Source: JAGNRR01 sp964409905 (GTDB taxonomy: Bacteria > Bacteroidota > Bacteroidia > Chitinophagales > Chitinophagaceae). From it: a stretch of 64,000 nucleotides of DNA. The translations under genes and the position numbers were made by a program. Of this stretch, positions 25,849-34,674 are shown one piece after another (position 1 is the stretch's first letter; the number at the start of each line of letters is the position of its first letter). The notes beneath the pieces were generated by a model. That model was not told where the DNA came from and searched no databases. It was given only the letters and a program-made list of their open reading frames with translations. The stretch is taken from contig CAYPET010000001.1 of the NCBI GenBank assembly GCA_964409905.1, positions 62,001-126,000 on the forward strand, written 5' to 3'.

Positions 25849-27914
25849 TAAGCTTCCTCTTGATGATTGGGACTTTCACTGAGCGGCGCTTCCACTGGCT
25901 TATCCTCGGCTATTCCATTTTGCTCAGCATCACCATTCCCGTTAACAGTCATATCGGGGATTTGTGCATGCTCCTCAAAAGGTCTCTCGCCCAACAATTC
26001 CACCATATCTTCTTTATACAATACTTCCTTACTCAGCAATTGATCGGCTATAATGGTGACTTCATTTATTTTTTCGCTCAGTAGTTTTTTTACTCGCTCG
26101 TAGGCGCGCTCAATAATCCGTCGAACTTCTTCGTCAATCATTTTGCCCGTCTCCTCACTATAAGGCTTTTGAAACCCATTCTCATTTTGGGGGTCGTAGA
26201 ACGAAACATTGCCAATCGTATCTGTCATACCATAGACGCTTACCATTGAATAAGCCATACGCGTAATTTGTTGCAGGTCGCTCAGCGCGCCGGTAGATAT
26301 CCGGCCAAAAACTAACTGCTCTACAGCTCGTCCGCCCAATGTCATACACATTTGGTCTTCCAGCTCTTCTTTTAGCGTCAGGTATTTTTCTTTGGGCAAA
26401 TATTGTGCATAGCCCAAAGCAGCTTCGCCGCGCGGTACTATAGTCACTTTTACCAAAGGATGCGCATGTTCTAAGAACCATCCACTTACTGCGTGCCCAG
26501 CTTCGTGATAAGCAATTACTCTTTTCTCTTCGGGCGAAATGATTTTGTTCTTTTTTTCCAATCCACCTATAACTCTGTCAATGGCATCATTAAAGTCTTG
26601 CAAGTTGATAGACTGTTTGCCTTTGCGTGCTGCTATTAAGGCGGCCTCGTTGCAAATGTTGGCTATGTCGGCTCCGGCAAATCCTGGAGTTTGTGAAGCT
26701 AATTTCTCTACATTTAAACCAGGATCAGTTTTTAAACCTTTTAAGTGAACTTTGAATATCTTTTCACGACCCTTCAAGTCGGGAATTCCGATGGAGATTT
26801 GTCTGTCAAAACGACCTGGTCGTAGTAAGGCCGAATCGAGTACATCTGGTCGGTTAGTTGCCGCAACGACAATGATACCGCTATCCCCACTAAAGCCATC
26901 CATTTCTACAAGCAATTGGTTGAGTGTATTTTCGCGCTCATCATTGCTCATCATCTGGTTTTTACCTCTGGCGCGACCTATAGCGTCTATTTCGTCAATA
27001 AAAATTATACAGGGCGATTTTTCCCTGGCCTGCTTAAACAAATCGCGCACTCTACTAGCACCCACACCTACAAACATTTCGACAAAATCACTACCACTAA
27101 TACTGTAAAAAGGTACTTGTGCTTCACCGGCCATGGCTTTAGCCAATAATGTTTTACCGGTTCCGGGAGGCCCAACCAGCAAACATCCTTTGGGTATTTT
27201 GCCACCAAGTGCAGTATATTTTTTTGGATGTTTAAGAAAGTCCACAATTTCCATCACCTCTGTTTTGGCTTCGTCTAAACCGGCTACATCGTTGAAGGTG
27301 ACATTTACTTTGGTGTTTTTATCAAACAGCTGCGCTTTGGACTTGCCAATGCTAAACAAACCTCCACCGGCTCCGCCGGCTCCGCCTCCACCCATGCGCC
27401 GCATGAGAAACAACAAAATTGCTACTATCACCAAGAGTGGCAATAAGAATTGCAATAGCGAACTAAGGAAAGCACCTTCATTATTGTCATAAGTGATATC
27501 AACTTCCTTTATCGTAGCGTTATTATCAATTATACGATCGTAATCATTTTGAAATTGCTCTACACTACCAATAGTGAAGTGAAACTGCGGCCCTTTCAGG
27601 TCAGCGTTTACCTTCTTTTTTAGTGGTTTGAATTTTTCGGTGTTTAAACTATCCGGTATCAAAAAGACATCCACGCGTTGTTGGTTTACAATGTGTAAAC
27701 GGCTTACGATATTCTTGGATAGGTAGTTATCTAAAAATTCTTTTTGACTAATTTCTCGACCACTAGAATTAAACTTGCCACCAAACATTAAAAGGCCCAT
27801 AAGGCTGGCAAAAACAGCAATGTATATCCATTGCATGTTGAATTTAGGGCCCTTTGGTTGTTGTCCGGGATTAGGTTTGTTGGGTGGGATATTCTGCTGC
27901 TGTTCGTTTTCCAT
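25848..27914 (-). CDS. ftsH: ATP-dependent zinc metalloprotease FtsH
   Basis: 688 residues, inner-membrane. Two TM helices (about 26-43 and 133-152) flank a periplasmic loop. Motifs in order: Walker A GPPGTGKTLLAKA near 247, Walker B IIFIDEIDAIG near 303, the second region of homology ATNRPDVLDSALLRPGRFD near 352, and the zinc site HEAGHA near 469. FtsH unfolds and degrades membrane and short-lived cytosolic proteins, and trims LpxC in many Gram-negatives. A glycine-rich stretch RRMGGGGAGGAGGGL follows the second TM. The C-terminus is acidic. It belongs to a rsfS-ftsH-LUD run, with 36 bases to rsfS. Confidence 0.96.
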   Translation of the reverse strand: MENEQQQNIPPNKPNPGQQPKGPKFNMQWIYIAVFASLMGLLMFGGKFNSSGREISQKEFLDNYLSKNIVSRLHIVNQQRVDVFLIPDSLNTEKFKPLKKKVNADLKGPQFHFTIGSVEQFQNDYDRIIDNNATIKEVDITYDNNEGAFLSSLLQFLLPLLVIVAILLFLMRRMGGGGAGGAGGGLFSIGKSKAQLFDKNTKVNVTFNDVAGLDEAKTEVMEIVDFLKHPKKYTALGGKIPKGCLLVGPPGTGKTLLAKAMAGEAQVPFYSISGSDFVEMFVGVGASRVRDLFKQAREKSPCIIFIDEIDAIGRARGKNQMMSNDERENTLNQLLVEMDGFSGDSGIIVVAATNRPDVLDSALLRPGRFDRQISIGIPDLKGREKIFKVHLKGLKTDPGLNVEKLASQTPGFAGADIANICNEAALIAARKGKQSINLQDFNDAIDRVIGGLEKKNKIISPEEKRVIAYHEAGHAVSGWFLEHAHPLVKVTIVPRGEAALGYAQYLPKEKYLTLKEELEDQMCMTLGGRAVEQLVFGRISTGALSDLQQITRMAYSMVSVYGMTDTIGNVSFYDPQNENGFQKPYSEETGKMIDEEVRRIIERAYERVKKLLSEKINEVTIIADQLLSKEVLYKEDMVELLGERPFEEHAQIPDMTVNGNGDAEQNGIAEDKPVEAPLSESPNHQEEA

Positions 27915-27950
27915 ATGTTTGTACTCAAGAATCGTACAAAGGTAAGATGT

Positions 27951-28337
27951 CTAATGTTCTAATTTGTTAGCATCGTGCCAAAGTTCTTCTAATTGGTACA
28001 TTTCCCTTATGGACGGCATCATGACATGAATAACTACATCAACATAATCAATGACAATCCACTTCTGGCCCTTACGGCCATCAAGCCTTGCCGGTTTTTC
28101 ACCACAGTTTTTAAAAACCCGTTCTTCAATAAAATCTGCAATGGTTTTTACTTGTAGTGGATTCGAAGCTTCGCAGATAATAAAAAAATCAGCAATAGAT
28201 TCTGGCACTTTAGTCAAATTGAGGGAAACGATGTTATCACCTTTTTTATCTTGAATGGCAGCTATAATTTGCTGTATCAGGGGACTATCTGTTGTTAAAA
28301 CGGCTTTGTGTTTTTTTGATTTCGATGCAGTTTTCAA
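27951..28337 (-). CDS. rsfS: ribosomal silencing factor RsfS
   Basis: 128 residues. LIQQIIAAIQDKKGDNIVSLNLTKVPESIADFFIICEASNPLQVKTIADFIEERV followed by RLDGRKGQKWIVIDYVDVVIHVM is the RsfS fold; RsfS binds uL14 on the 50S subunit and blocks subunit joining in starvation. No ATG is present in frame at the 5' end, so the start is TTG 28337, with no ATG or GTG before conserved sequence. The N-terminus is lysine-rich (KSKKHK). It is divergent from birA across 65 bases with overlapping promoters, and is the first gene of the ftsH run. Confidence 0.92.
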   Translation of the reverse strand: MKTASKSKKHKAVLTTDSPLIQQIIAAIQDKKGDNIVSLNLTKVPESIADFFIICEASNPLQVKTIADFIEERVFKNCGEKPARLDGRKGQKWIVIDYVDVVIHVMMPSIREMYQLEELWHDANKLEH

Positions 28338-28356
28338 ATAGAATAATTTTAGGTTT

Positions 28357-28364
28357 TACATTTG
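28357..28364 (+). promoter_or_regulatory. -7 promoter box TACATTTG for birA
   Basis: Perfect TAnnTTTG on the plus strand, 38 bases before the birA ATG at 28403. It is interleaved with the oppositely facing box at 28379-28386 for rsfS. Confidence 0.5.
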
Positions 28365-28378
28365 AACTTTCTCACTGA

Positions 28379-28386
28379 CAAATTTA
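28379..28386 (-). promoter_or_regulatory. -7 promoter box TAAATTTG for rsfS
   Basis: Perfect TAnnTTTG on the minus strand, 41 bases before the TTG at 28337. The rsfS and birA boxes lie 14 bases apart and face away from each other's gene, so both polymerases would compete for the same DNA. Confidence 0.5.
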
Positions 28387-28402
28387 AGCGTAAATCATCA
28401 CA

Positions 28403-29140
28403 ATGAATTCATTTCCTGCCATTGGTTCTTCGGTAATAGAATTCACCACGATAGACAGTACTAATGCGTTTGCGATGCAATTGGCCAATGCCGGCAATGT
28501 TGAGCATGGCACTGTTGTGATAACAGATTATCAAACACATGGTAAGGGTCAACAAGGTAATAGCTGGCAGGCAGAAAGTCAGAAGAATATTTTATTGAGT
28601 GTTGTACTGAAAACCACACGGGAACATTTGCAAGACCAATTCCTATTAAATGCTGCTTTTTGCTCATCCATTGCGCATTTGCTCATGGAGGAATATGAAC
28701 TTGCTGCTACAGCCATCAAATGGCCTAATGACATCTATGTAAACAAGAAAAAAATTGCAGGTATCCTTATAGAAAATATTATCCGGGGTGCCAGTTGGCA
28801 GTATGCTATTGTTGGTGTCGGCATCAACATTAATCAAGCTTCTTTTGCTGAAGGCCTTAATGCTACCTCATTGATAAACGAAACAGGTAAGGCAACATCA
28901 TTATTGGCATTCAGGAAATTACTTTTTGCAGCATTAAATGATGCTTATAAGCTTTTCACCAGTGATCGTACACGGGTTTTGAGCGAATACAATAATTTAT
29001 TGCATGGCATCAATACTGAAATACGCTATTTCAAAAACGGCAAGGACCAATTAGGTACCTTGCATGGTGCATCTGAGCAAGGTTTTTTAAAAATTGATGA
29101 CCTGCGTTACCGTCATGGCGAAATCGCAATATTTCTCTAA
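28403..29140 (+). CDS. birA: biotin--[acetyl-CoA-carboxylase] ligase BirA (no DNA-binding domain)
   Basis: 245 residues, too short for the E. coli-type repressor domain, so a pure ligase. Motifs: TTIDSTNAFAMQL near 16-28, the ATP loop THGKGQQGNSWQAESQKNILLSVVL near 47-71, IKWPNDIYVNKKKIAGILIE near 105-124 with the lysines that bind biotinyl-AMP, and VGVGININQ near 140. It attaches biotin to the lysine of BCCP; the matching substrate AccB is encoded at 60661-61269. Divergent from rsfS. Confidence 0.92.
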   Translation: MNSFPAIGSSVIEFTTIDSTNAFAMQLANAGNVEHGTVVITDYQTHGKGQQGNSWQAESQKNILLSVVLKTTREHLQDQFLLNAAFCSSIAHLLMEEYELAATAIKWPNDIYVNKKKIAGILIENIIRGASWQYAIVGVGININQASFAEGLNATSLINETGKATSLLAFRKLLFAALNDAYKLFTSDRTRVLSEYNNLLHGINTEIRYFKNGKDQLGTLHGASEQGFLKIDDLRYRHGEIAIFL

Positions 29141-29146
29141 AACATG

Positions 29147-29154
29147 TACCTTTA
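29147..29154 (+). promoter_or_regulatory. candidate -7 box TACCTTTA for the DUF937 gene
   Basis: One mismatch from TAnnTTTG, 22 bases before the ATG at 29177, in the short gap after birA. Confidence 0.35.
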
Positions 29155-29176
29155 ACCTCTTAAACTTTCACATATC

Positions 29177-29809
29177 ATGATTGAACAAATATTCACTTTG
29201 ATTCAGCAAGAATCTCAGCAAGAAATAATCAATAACCCGGACATTCCAAATGAACAAAATAACCTAGCAGTGGGTTTGGCTACCGAATCGATATTCAGCG
29301 GGCTTCAGAATGTCTTAGCGAATGGTGGCTTGAAGCAAGTGATGGGGCTATTTGGTGAGAGTAATGGAATCAGTCAAGATAATCCTCTGGTTGGTGGCAT
29401 TACACAGAATTTGGTAGGACAGTTTATGACGCGCCTGGGCCTTTCAAAAGAAACGGCAAATAGTATAGCCACCTCCCTCATTCCTATGGTGATGGAAAAA
29501 TTAATTACAAAAACGACTAGTACAGAAAATAACGGATTTGACATCAATGGTTTACTCGGCACATTGTTGGGTGGTAAGTCGAACGCAGGCAATGCAGTAG
29601 AATTACCAAACCGGAATGGCGGTATAGACTTTAGTCAACTTTTACAGCGCGTTACGCAGCATGGTGGTCTAGATATGGATGGCGATGGAGATGTTGATTT
29701 GCAAGATATTATAGCTGCTACAAGCGGGGCTGCTGCCGGCGTTCAAAAAAACCGCCAAGGAGGCGGAGGTGGCGTTTTCGACCTTATTGGTGGCTTGCTA
29801 GGCAAATAA
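29177..29809 (+). CDS. DUF937-like protein with a calcium-loop motif
   Basis: 210 residues, cytoplasmic by sequence (no signal peptide). The N-terminal 110 residues with FSGLQNVLANGGLKQVMGLFG and NLVGQFMTRLGLSKETANSIA fit DUF937, a helical domain of unknown function. Near residue 165-180 is MDGDGDVDLQDIIAA, an EF-hand or dockerin-like calcium loop (DxDGDGxVDxxD). The end is glycine-rich (GGGGGVFDLIGGLLGK). Expression may be joined to the exported gene at 29830, 20 bases downstream. The function is unknown. Confidence 0.75.
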   Translation: MIEQIFTLIQQESQQEIINNPDIPNEQNNLAVGLATESIFSGLQNVLANGGLKQVMGLFGESNGISQDNPLVGGITQNLVGQFMTRLGLSKETANSIATSLIPMVMEKLITKTTSTENNGFDINGLLGTLLGGKSNAGNAVELPNRNGGIDFSQLLQRVTQHGGLDMDGDGDVDLQDIIAATSGAAAGVQKNRQGGGGGVFDLIGGLLGK

Positions 29810-29829
29810 ATTCCCCTGAATACATTCTT

Positions 29830-30249
29830 ATGAAACGATTCCGCAACGGTTGGTTTTTATTGAGTATGTGTCTGCTCCTGGCTATATGCGATACTCGTGC
29901 TCAAAACAATGTGAATGCTAAACAACGCGCAGAGAAAAAAGCAAGATACTTCACCAAAGTCATGGTAGATAGCCTAAACGTGACAGCCGAACAAGAAGAA
30001 GCACTTTATCAAATGAACATTATTGTAAGTGAAAAATTTGATTCCTTGGGCAAAGTAGTCAACAACTTAGCGAACCAGAAAGAGCGCAGTCATGCTTATC
30101 GAAGCATCTACCAATACCGCGATAGTTGTATGCGCAACATATTACCCATTAAAGAATTTCTGAAATTTCAGGATATTGAACGTGAGAAATACGAGCGAAA
30201 AAAACAGCAAAAAAAAGAAGTTATGGCTGACAATAAAAAAGGAGAATAA
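29830..30249 (+). CDS. exported helical protein, Spy/CpxP-like in outline
   Basis: 139 residues with a signal peptide ending near CDTRAQ. The mature protein is helical and highly charged, with KVMVDSLNVTAEQEEALYQMN, which resembles the LTxxQ-type helix of Spy and CpxP periplasmic chaperones, and a lysine-rich end (KKQQKKEVMADNKKGE). The resemblance is weak, so the name only describes it. The stop codon (30247-30249) lies inside a terminator hairpin. Confidence 0.65.
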   Translation: MKRFRNGWFLLSMCLLLAICDTRAQNNVNAKQRAEKKARYFTKVMVDSLNVTAEQEEALYQMNIIVSEKFDSLGKVVNNLANQKERSHAYRSIYQYRDSCMRNILPIKEFLKFQDIEREKYERKKQQKKEVMADNKKGE

Positions 30250-30268
30250 GCTTATTCTCCTTTTTTTT
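30235..30268. terminator. bidirectional terminator overlapping the gene's stop codon
   Basis: GGAGAATAAG / CTTATTCTCC is a perfect palindrome at 30241-30260, flanked by six As and then eight Ts, so it works in both directions. The stop codon TAA of the upstream gene is the 'TAA' in the left arm. It separates this gene from convergent hemD. Confidence 0.85.
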
Positions 30269-30274
30269 TATTAA

Positions 30275-31093
30275 TTATTGATTTTCCAGGTAATGTTTAA
30301 GGGCGGCTACCATTGAAGGCATATTCGGTTGCGGCGCTTCAATTTGCAAAGTCAGTCCTGCCTCTAAGGCTGCCTCTTTTGTTTTAGGACCAAAGGTGGC
30401 AATGGCGGTATCGTTTTGCTTGTAATTGGGATTATTTTCGAATAATGACTTTACACCACTAGGGCTAAAAAACACTAAAAGATCATGATTTTTATTAATA
30501 ATATCCTCGCAATTATTACAAACAGTATGATATAAAACAGCTTCGCGCCATTCGATACCATGCTCATCTAAGGTTGATGTAACCTTATCGTGAATCAAAT
30601 CATTTACCGGGACAATAAACTTCTCTTTTGTACGGTGCTTAAGAATGGATGCCAATAAACTATCAACACTCCCCTCCCCAAAAAATATTTTTCGCTTACG
30701 GTATACGATGAATTTCTGCAAGTAAAGCGCTACTGCCTCCGAAATGCAGAAGTATTTCATATCACCATTTACTTTTACTCTTAGCTCTTCGCACAAGCGA
30801 AAGAAGTGATCAATGGCATTGCGACTGGTAAAAATGATGGCCGTTTGATTCTGCACATCTACTTTTTGTTTTCTGAAGTCTTTGGCCGTTACACCCTCTA
30901 CTACTATAAAAGGATAGAAGTCAATTTTCACTCCATATTTACGCTCCAAATCATAATAAGGTGATTTAGGGGAACTAGGTTCCGGCTGTGAAATAAGGAT
31001 TGTCTTTACTTTTTTCTTCTCAATCGCAGCAACCTTCTTCTTAGTTGATGAAGTTTTTTTGGCGACCTTCTTTTTAGCAGCTACTTTACTCAT
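30275..31093 (-). CDS. hemD: uroporphyrinogen-III synthase HemD with a basic N-terminal tail
   Basis: 272 residues. The catalytic part begins near 31 (KTILISQPEPSSPKSPYYDLERKYGVKIDFYPFI), then IIFTSRNAIDHFF and the second-domain helices ending TKEAALEAGLTLQIEAP, as in Bacteroidota HemD. HemD cyclises hydroxymethylbilane to uroporphyrinogen III for haem and corrin synthesis. The first 30 residues are almost all lysine, alanine, serine and threonine (AAKKKVAKKTSSTKKK), not part of the family fold. The DUF4271 gene lies 32 bases upstream, a pairing I recall as conserved. The other end faces the terminator at 30235. Confidence 0.87.
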   Translation of the reverse strand: MSKVAAKKKVAKKTSSTKKKVAAIEKKKVKTILISQPEPSSPKSPYYDLERKYGVKIDFYPFIVVEGVTAKDFRKQKVDVQNQTAIIFTSRNAIDHFFRLCEELRVKVNGDMKYFCISEAVALYLQKFIVYRKRKIFFGEGSVDSLLASILKHRTKEKFIVPVNDLIHDKVTSTLDEHGIEWREAVLYHTVCNNCEDIINKNHDLLVFFSPSGVKSLFENNPNYKQNDTAIATFGPKTKEAALEAGLTLQIEAPQPNMPSMVAALKHYLENQ

Positions 31094-31125
31094 AAACTCA
31101 ATTCTTCTTAAAAAAACAAAACGAA

Positions 31126-31980
31126 TTATACTCCGATACTGTTATAAGCATAACGCGCTATTACAGCGAGGGGAATAAATTCGAAGACGCAAAGATAAAC
31201 TATAAAGTGCACATAATTCACTTTCGATAAATTTCTTACATATGCGACATTAATCAAGTATTTAAAAACCAAGGAGAACAACATAATGACAAAGATCATT
31301 ACTAACAAATAATCCATCAGGTATGTGGGCACCAACAATACCAACCCACATATAGGAAGCAAAATATAACCCAACAGTTGGTTGACTATCATAGTATGTC
31401 TAAAAAAACAATTGGCTGTTTTCCGGAATCGAAAAATCATCGCGACAGACTGTAAAAAAAAGTACTTTAAGACAAAAGTCCCTACCACCAAAGCTGTGCC
31501 AATACCCCAGCTCATTAACCCGGCTGTATGCAACCAGTTTAAATGTGTCAACATTTTTCCGACTACAAAACCAGCACTTAAAAAATAAATACTAATAAAC
31601 AGGGTTGGCAAATTAGCTGTTTGCCAAATTTTAGCATCTGTGCTCAAACGGCGCAAAGAGCTTCTGCTCAGCGTGCTGATGAGCTCTTGAATATATTTCT
31701 GATTCAAATATCGCAATAAGCCAAACAACAAAAAAGTAGCTAAGGCGAGCAAAAAAATACCGGTTTTACCCGTACGGGCACGATGGGCCATTTTCAAAGC
31801 AGGGGCTTTTTTTTGTTTTATTCTTTCCACCACTTTTTTTGTATCAAACGCCATAGGTTTATCTATCACGGCCGTTTGGCTATCCAGAATAGAGGAATTA
31901 GGCTGTGCAAAGCTGTCATCTTGACCCAAAGCAGTAAACGTGACGAATACAAAAAAAATATGGCAGATTATAAGGCGCAC
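31126..31980 (-). CDS. DUF4271 domain-containing membrane protein
   Basis: 284 residues starting from GTG 31980. The open frame extends to a TTG at 31998, but that lies upstream of a perfect -7 box (31993-31986); the GTG is five bases after the box. A signal-like N-terminus (IICHIFFVFVTFTALGQ) is followed by a polar region and about six TM helices. I recall DUF4271 proteins encoded next to HemD in Bacteroidota. The function is unknown; a haem or membrane link is suggested only by the neighbour. Confidence 0.82.
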   Translation of the reverse strand: MRLIICHIFFVFVTFTALGQDDSFAQPNSSILDSQTAVIDKPMAFDTKKVVERIKQKKAPALKMAHRARTGKTGIFLLALATFLLFGLLRYLNQKYIQELISTLSRSSLRRLSTDAKIWQTANLPTLFISIYFLSAGFVVGKMLTHLNWLHTAGLMSWGIGTALVVGTFVLKYFFLQSVAMIFRFRKTANCFFRHTMIVNQLLGYILLPICGLVLLVPTYLMDYLLVMIFVIMLFSLVFKYLINVAYVRNLSKVNYVHFIVYLCVFEFIPLAVIARYAYNSIGV

Positions 31981-31985
31981 AAGCG

Positions 31986-31993
31986 CAAAAGTA
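31986..31993 (-). promoter_or_regulatory. -7 promoter box TACTTTTG before DUF4271-hemD
   Basis: Perfect TAnnTTTG on the minus strand, five bases before the GTG at 31980. It fixes the start and predicts a leaderless mRNA. Confidence 0.6.
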
Positions 31994-32060
31994 CACAAGA
32001 CTGAACGGCCAATTCACAACAATGTGATTAAAATTCAATCGTACAGATGGGAACACGTTT

Positions 32061-32068
32061 TACATTTG
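32061..32068 (+). promoter_or_regulatory. -7 promoter box TACATTTG before the topoisomerase gene
   Basis: Perfect TAnnTTTG on the plus strand, four bases (GCGG) before the ATG at 32073. It is 67 bases from the opposite DUF4271 box, so the two genes share a compact divergent promoter region. Confidence 0.62.
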
Positions 32069-32072
32069 GCGG

Positions 32073-34610
32073 ATGCCAATTAACGAACCATTGCAATCCA
32101 GCGAGTCGCCACAAAACCACGTCAAGGAGATGTACAAAAACTGGTTTTTGGATTATGCCAGTTATGTTATTCTTGAGCGCGCCGTGCCCGATATTGCCGA
32201 CGGACTAAAACCCGTACAGCGCCGCATACTGCATGCGCTCAAAGAGATGGACGATGGCCGGTTTAACAAAGTAGCCAATGTGATTGGTCAAAGCATGCAG
32301 TACCACCCACACGGCGATGCCAGCATAGGTGATGCCATTATCAATCTGGGCCAGAAAGATTTACTCATAGAAACACAGGGGAACTGGGGCGACGTGCGCA
32401 CAGGTGATAGTGCTGCTGCCCCGCGTTATATAGAAGCTCGTTTGTCAAAATTTGCGCTGGATGTTGCTTTTAACCCCAAAACCACAGAGTGGCAACTAAG
32501 CTACGATGGTCGTAAAAATGAGCCGGTTCATTTGCCCATGAAGTTCCCTCTATTGTTGGCACAAGGCGCCGAAGGGATTGCCGTAGGGCTTTCCACTAAA
32601 ATACTACCGCATAATTTTATTGAGCTTATCAAAGCTTCCATAAAACACCTAGAAGGCAAACGCTTTAAGCTACTCCCTGATTTTCCTACAGGCGGTATGA
32701 TGGACGCCGAAAATTATAATGATGGCAAACGTGGGGGCAAAGTGCGTGTGCGTGCCCACATCGAGAAAAAAGATAAAAATACCTTGCTCATAAAGGATGT
32801 GCCCTATGGCACCACCACTAATACACTCATTGACAGCATTATCAAAGCGGCAGACAGCAACAAACTAAAAATAAAAAAGGTAACAGACAATACCGCAGCT
32901 GATGTTGAAATTGAAATTCAAATTTCACCAGCCATGACAGCTGATCAAACCATTGATGCACTCTATGCCTTTACACAATGCGAGGTGTCAATTTCGCCCA
33001 ATATATGTGTAATTGTAGATAATAAACCACGTTTCATCACGGCTAGCGAAATGCTGCGGCATAATACTGAGCAAACAAAAGAACTGCTGAAACGTGAATT
33101 AGAAATCAAACTAGCCGCCCTCGAAAATAAGTGGCACTATACCTCGCTGGAGAAAATATTTTTTGAAGAAAAAATATACAAGGAGCTAGAGCAAAAACAC
33201 AAAGACTGGGATACGGTTTTGGTGGCGATTGAAAATGCCTTTGAGCCTTTTAAGAAAAAACTAAAACGCGATGTAACCCGTGAAGATGTAATCAAACTAA
33301 CCGAGAAACCTGTTCGGCGCATTTATAAACTAGACATTGAAGAGCTAAACAATCAAATAAAGGCACTGGAAGATGAAATCAAACAAACCAAGCATGACCT
33401 CAAACATCTGAATGATTTTGCCATAGCCTATTATCAAACCCTACTGGATAAATATGGCAAAGGCCGCGAACGAAAAACGGTTTTAAAACCCTTTGATACG
33501 ATTGAGGTGAAACACGTGGCTATTGCCAATACCAAACTGTATGTAAACCGCAAGGAGGGATTTATCGGCACAGGCCTGAAAAAAGATGAATTTCTTTTCG
33601 ACTGCGCTGATGTTGATGACATCATCGCATTTTCTGAAGAAGGCATCATGAAAGTGGTAAAGGTGGAAGATAAAACCTTTATCGGAAAGAATATTATACA
33701 CGTAGCCGTATGGCACAAAGGCGATGACCGCACCACATATAATATGATGTATGTGGATGGCAAAAGCGGCAAAACATACGCCAAACGCTTTAACGTGACG
33801 AGCATTACGCGGAACAAAGAGTATGATTTAACCAAGGGTAACCCCAAAAGCAAAGTACACTACTTTAGCGAAAACCCCGGTGGTGAAAGCGAAGTAGTAC
33901 AAGTAAACCTTAGCTCTGCTGCGCGCGCCAGAATAAAAAAGTTTGAATACGACTTTGATGAAATTGCCATCAAAGGGCGCAGTAGTCAAGGTAATCAAGT
34001 AACCAAATATGCTATACGGAGTATTAAATTTTTAAGCAAAGGAAACTCATCATTGCCCGGCGAAAAATTTTGGTATGATGACAAAGTGGGCAGGATAACC
34101 AAAGAAGCGCCAACCAATACCAAAGGTGATGAAAGTGGGATTTACCTAGGCGAATTTCATGAAGGTGACTTAATACTTTCTTTTTATCAAAACGGGACAT
34201 ATAAACTGCACGATACGGATTTGAGCACCCGCTTTGATAATGATAATGTGATTCGCATCCAAAAATTTAATCCCAATGCCATCATCACCGCCGTATGGTT
34301 TGATGCTAATAAGAAGCAGTATTTTGTAAAGCGATTTAAGCTGGAAACCCAAACATTAAATACCGAATTTTTGTTTATCAAAGAAGGCGACAACAACCGC
34401 CTCGAGTGGGTCACTACAAAAAATGCACCGGTCGTCGTAATCAAAACCGGCAAGAAGAAGTTCCTGCCTTCAGAACAACACATTGATTTGGCCGAGCTGG
34501 AACAAGTAAAAAACTGGAAGGCAGTTGGCACCAAACTGTGTGATAATGATTTGCTGGAGATATCCTTAGCCGAAGATGAAGAAAACAAAAAAAGCGGTGA
34601 GTTGTTTTAG
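32073..34610 (+). CDS. parC: DNA topoisomerase IV/gyrase-type subunit A (ParC-like)
   Basis: 845 residues. The breakage-reunion domain starts YASYVILERAVPDIADGLKPVQRRIL near 30-55; the quinolone region is YHPHGDASIGDAI near 85; the catalytic tyrosine lies in AAPRYIEARLSKFA near 127. A tower with a coiled coil (about 335-450) and a C-terminal beta-pinwheel with repeated FxxxG strands follow. The form is the Bacteroidota topoisomerase IV A subunit rather than GyrA (the GyrA box is not seen). It decatenates and relaxes DNA with ParE, which is not adjacent, whereas the two are often neighbours. Quinolone position residues: Asp and Ser can be read in HGDASIGD. Confidence 0.88.
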   Translation: MPINEPLQSSESPQNHVKEMYKNWFLDYASYVILERAVPDIADGLKPVQRRILHALKEMDDGRFNKVANVIGQSMQYHPHGDASIGDAIINLGQKDLLIETQGNWGDVRTGDSAAAPRYIEARLSKFALDVAFNPKTTEWQLSYDGRKNEPVHLPMKFPLLLAQGAEGIAVGLSTKILPHNFIELIKASIKHLEGKRFKLLPDFPTGGMMDAENYNDGKRGGKVRVRAHIEKKDKNTLLIKDVPYGTTTNTLIDSIIKAADSNKLKIKKVTDNTAADVEIEIQISPAMTADQTIDALYAFTQCEVSISPNICVIVDNKPRFITASEMLRHNTEQTKELLKRELEIKLAALENKWHYTSLEKIFFEEKIYKELEQKHKDWDTVLVAIENAFEPFKKKLKRDVTREDVIKLTEKPVRRIYKLDIEELNNQIKALEDEIKQTKHDLKHLNDFAIAYYQTLLDKYGKGRERKTVLKPFDTIEVKHVAIANTKLYVNRKEGFIGTGLKKDEFLFDCADVDDIIAFSEEGIMKVVKVEDKTFIGKNIIHVAVWHKGDDRTTYNMMYVDGKSGKTYAKRFNVTSITRNKEYDLTKGNPKSKVHYFSENPGGESEVVQVNLSSAARARIKKFEYDFDEIAIKGRSSQGNQVTKYAIRSIKFLSKGNSSLPGEKFWYDDKVGRITKEAPTNTKGDESGIYLGEFHEGDLILSFYQNGTYKLHDTDLSTRFDNDNVIRIQKFNPNAIITAVWFDANKKQYFVKRFKLETQTLNTEFLFIKEGDNNRLEWVTTKNAPVVVIKTGKKKFLPSEQHIDLAELEQVKNWKAVGTKLCDNDLLEISLAEDEENKKSGELF

Positions 34611-34674
34611 TTGAATGAAAATTTATCTTGCTTGTTATTGATGATAAAAATCTATTTTTATGAATAGATTTATC

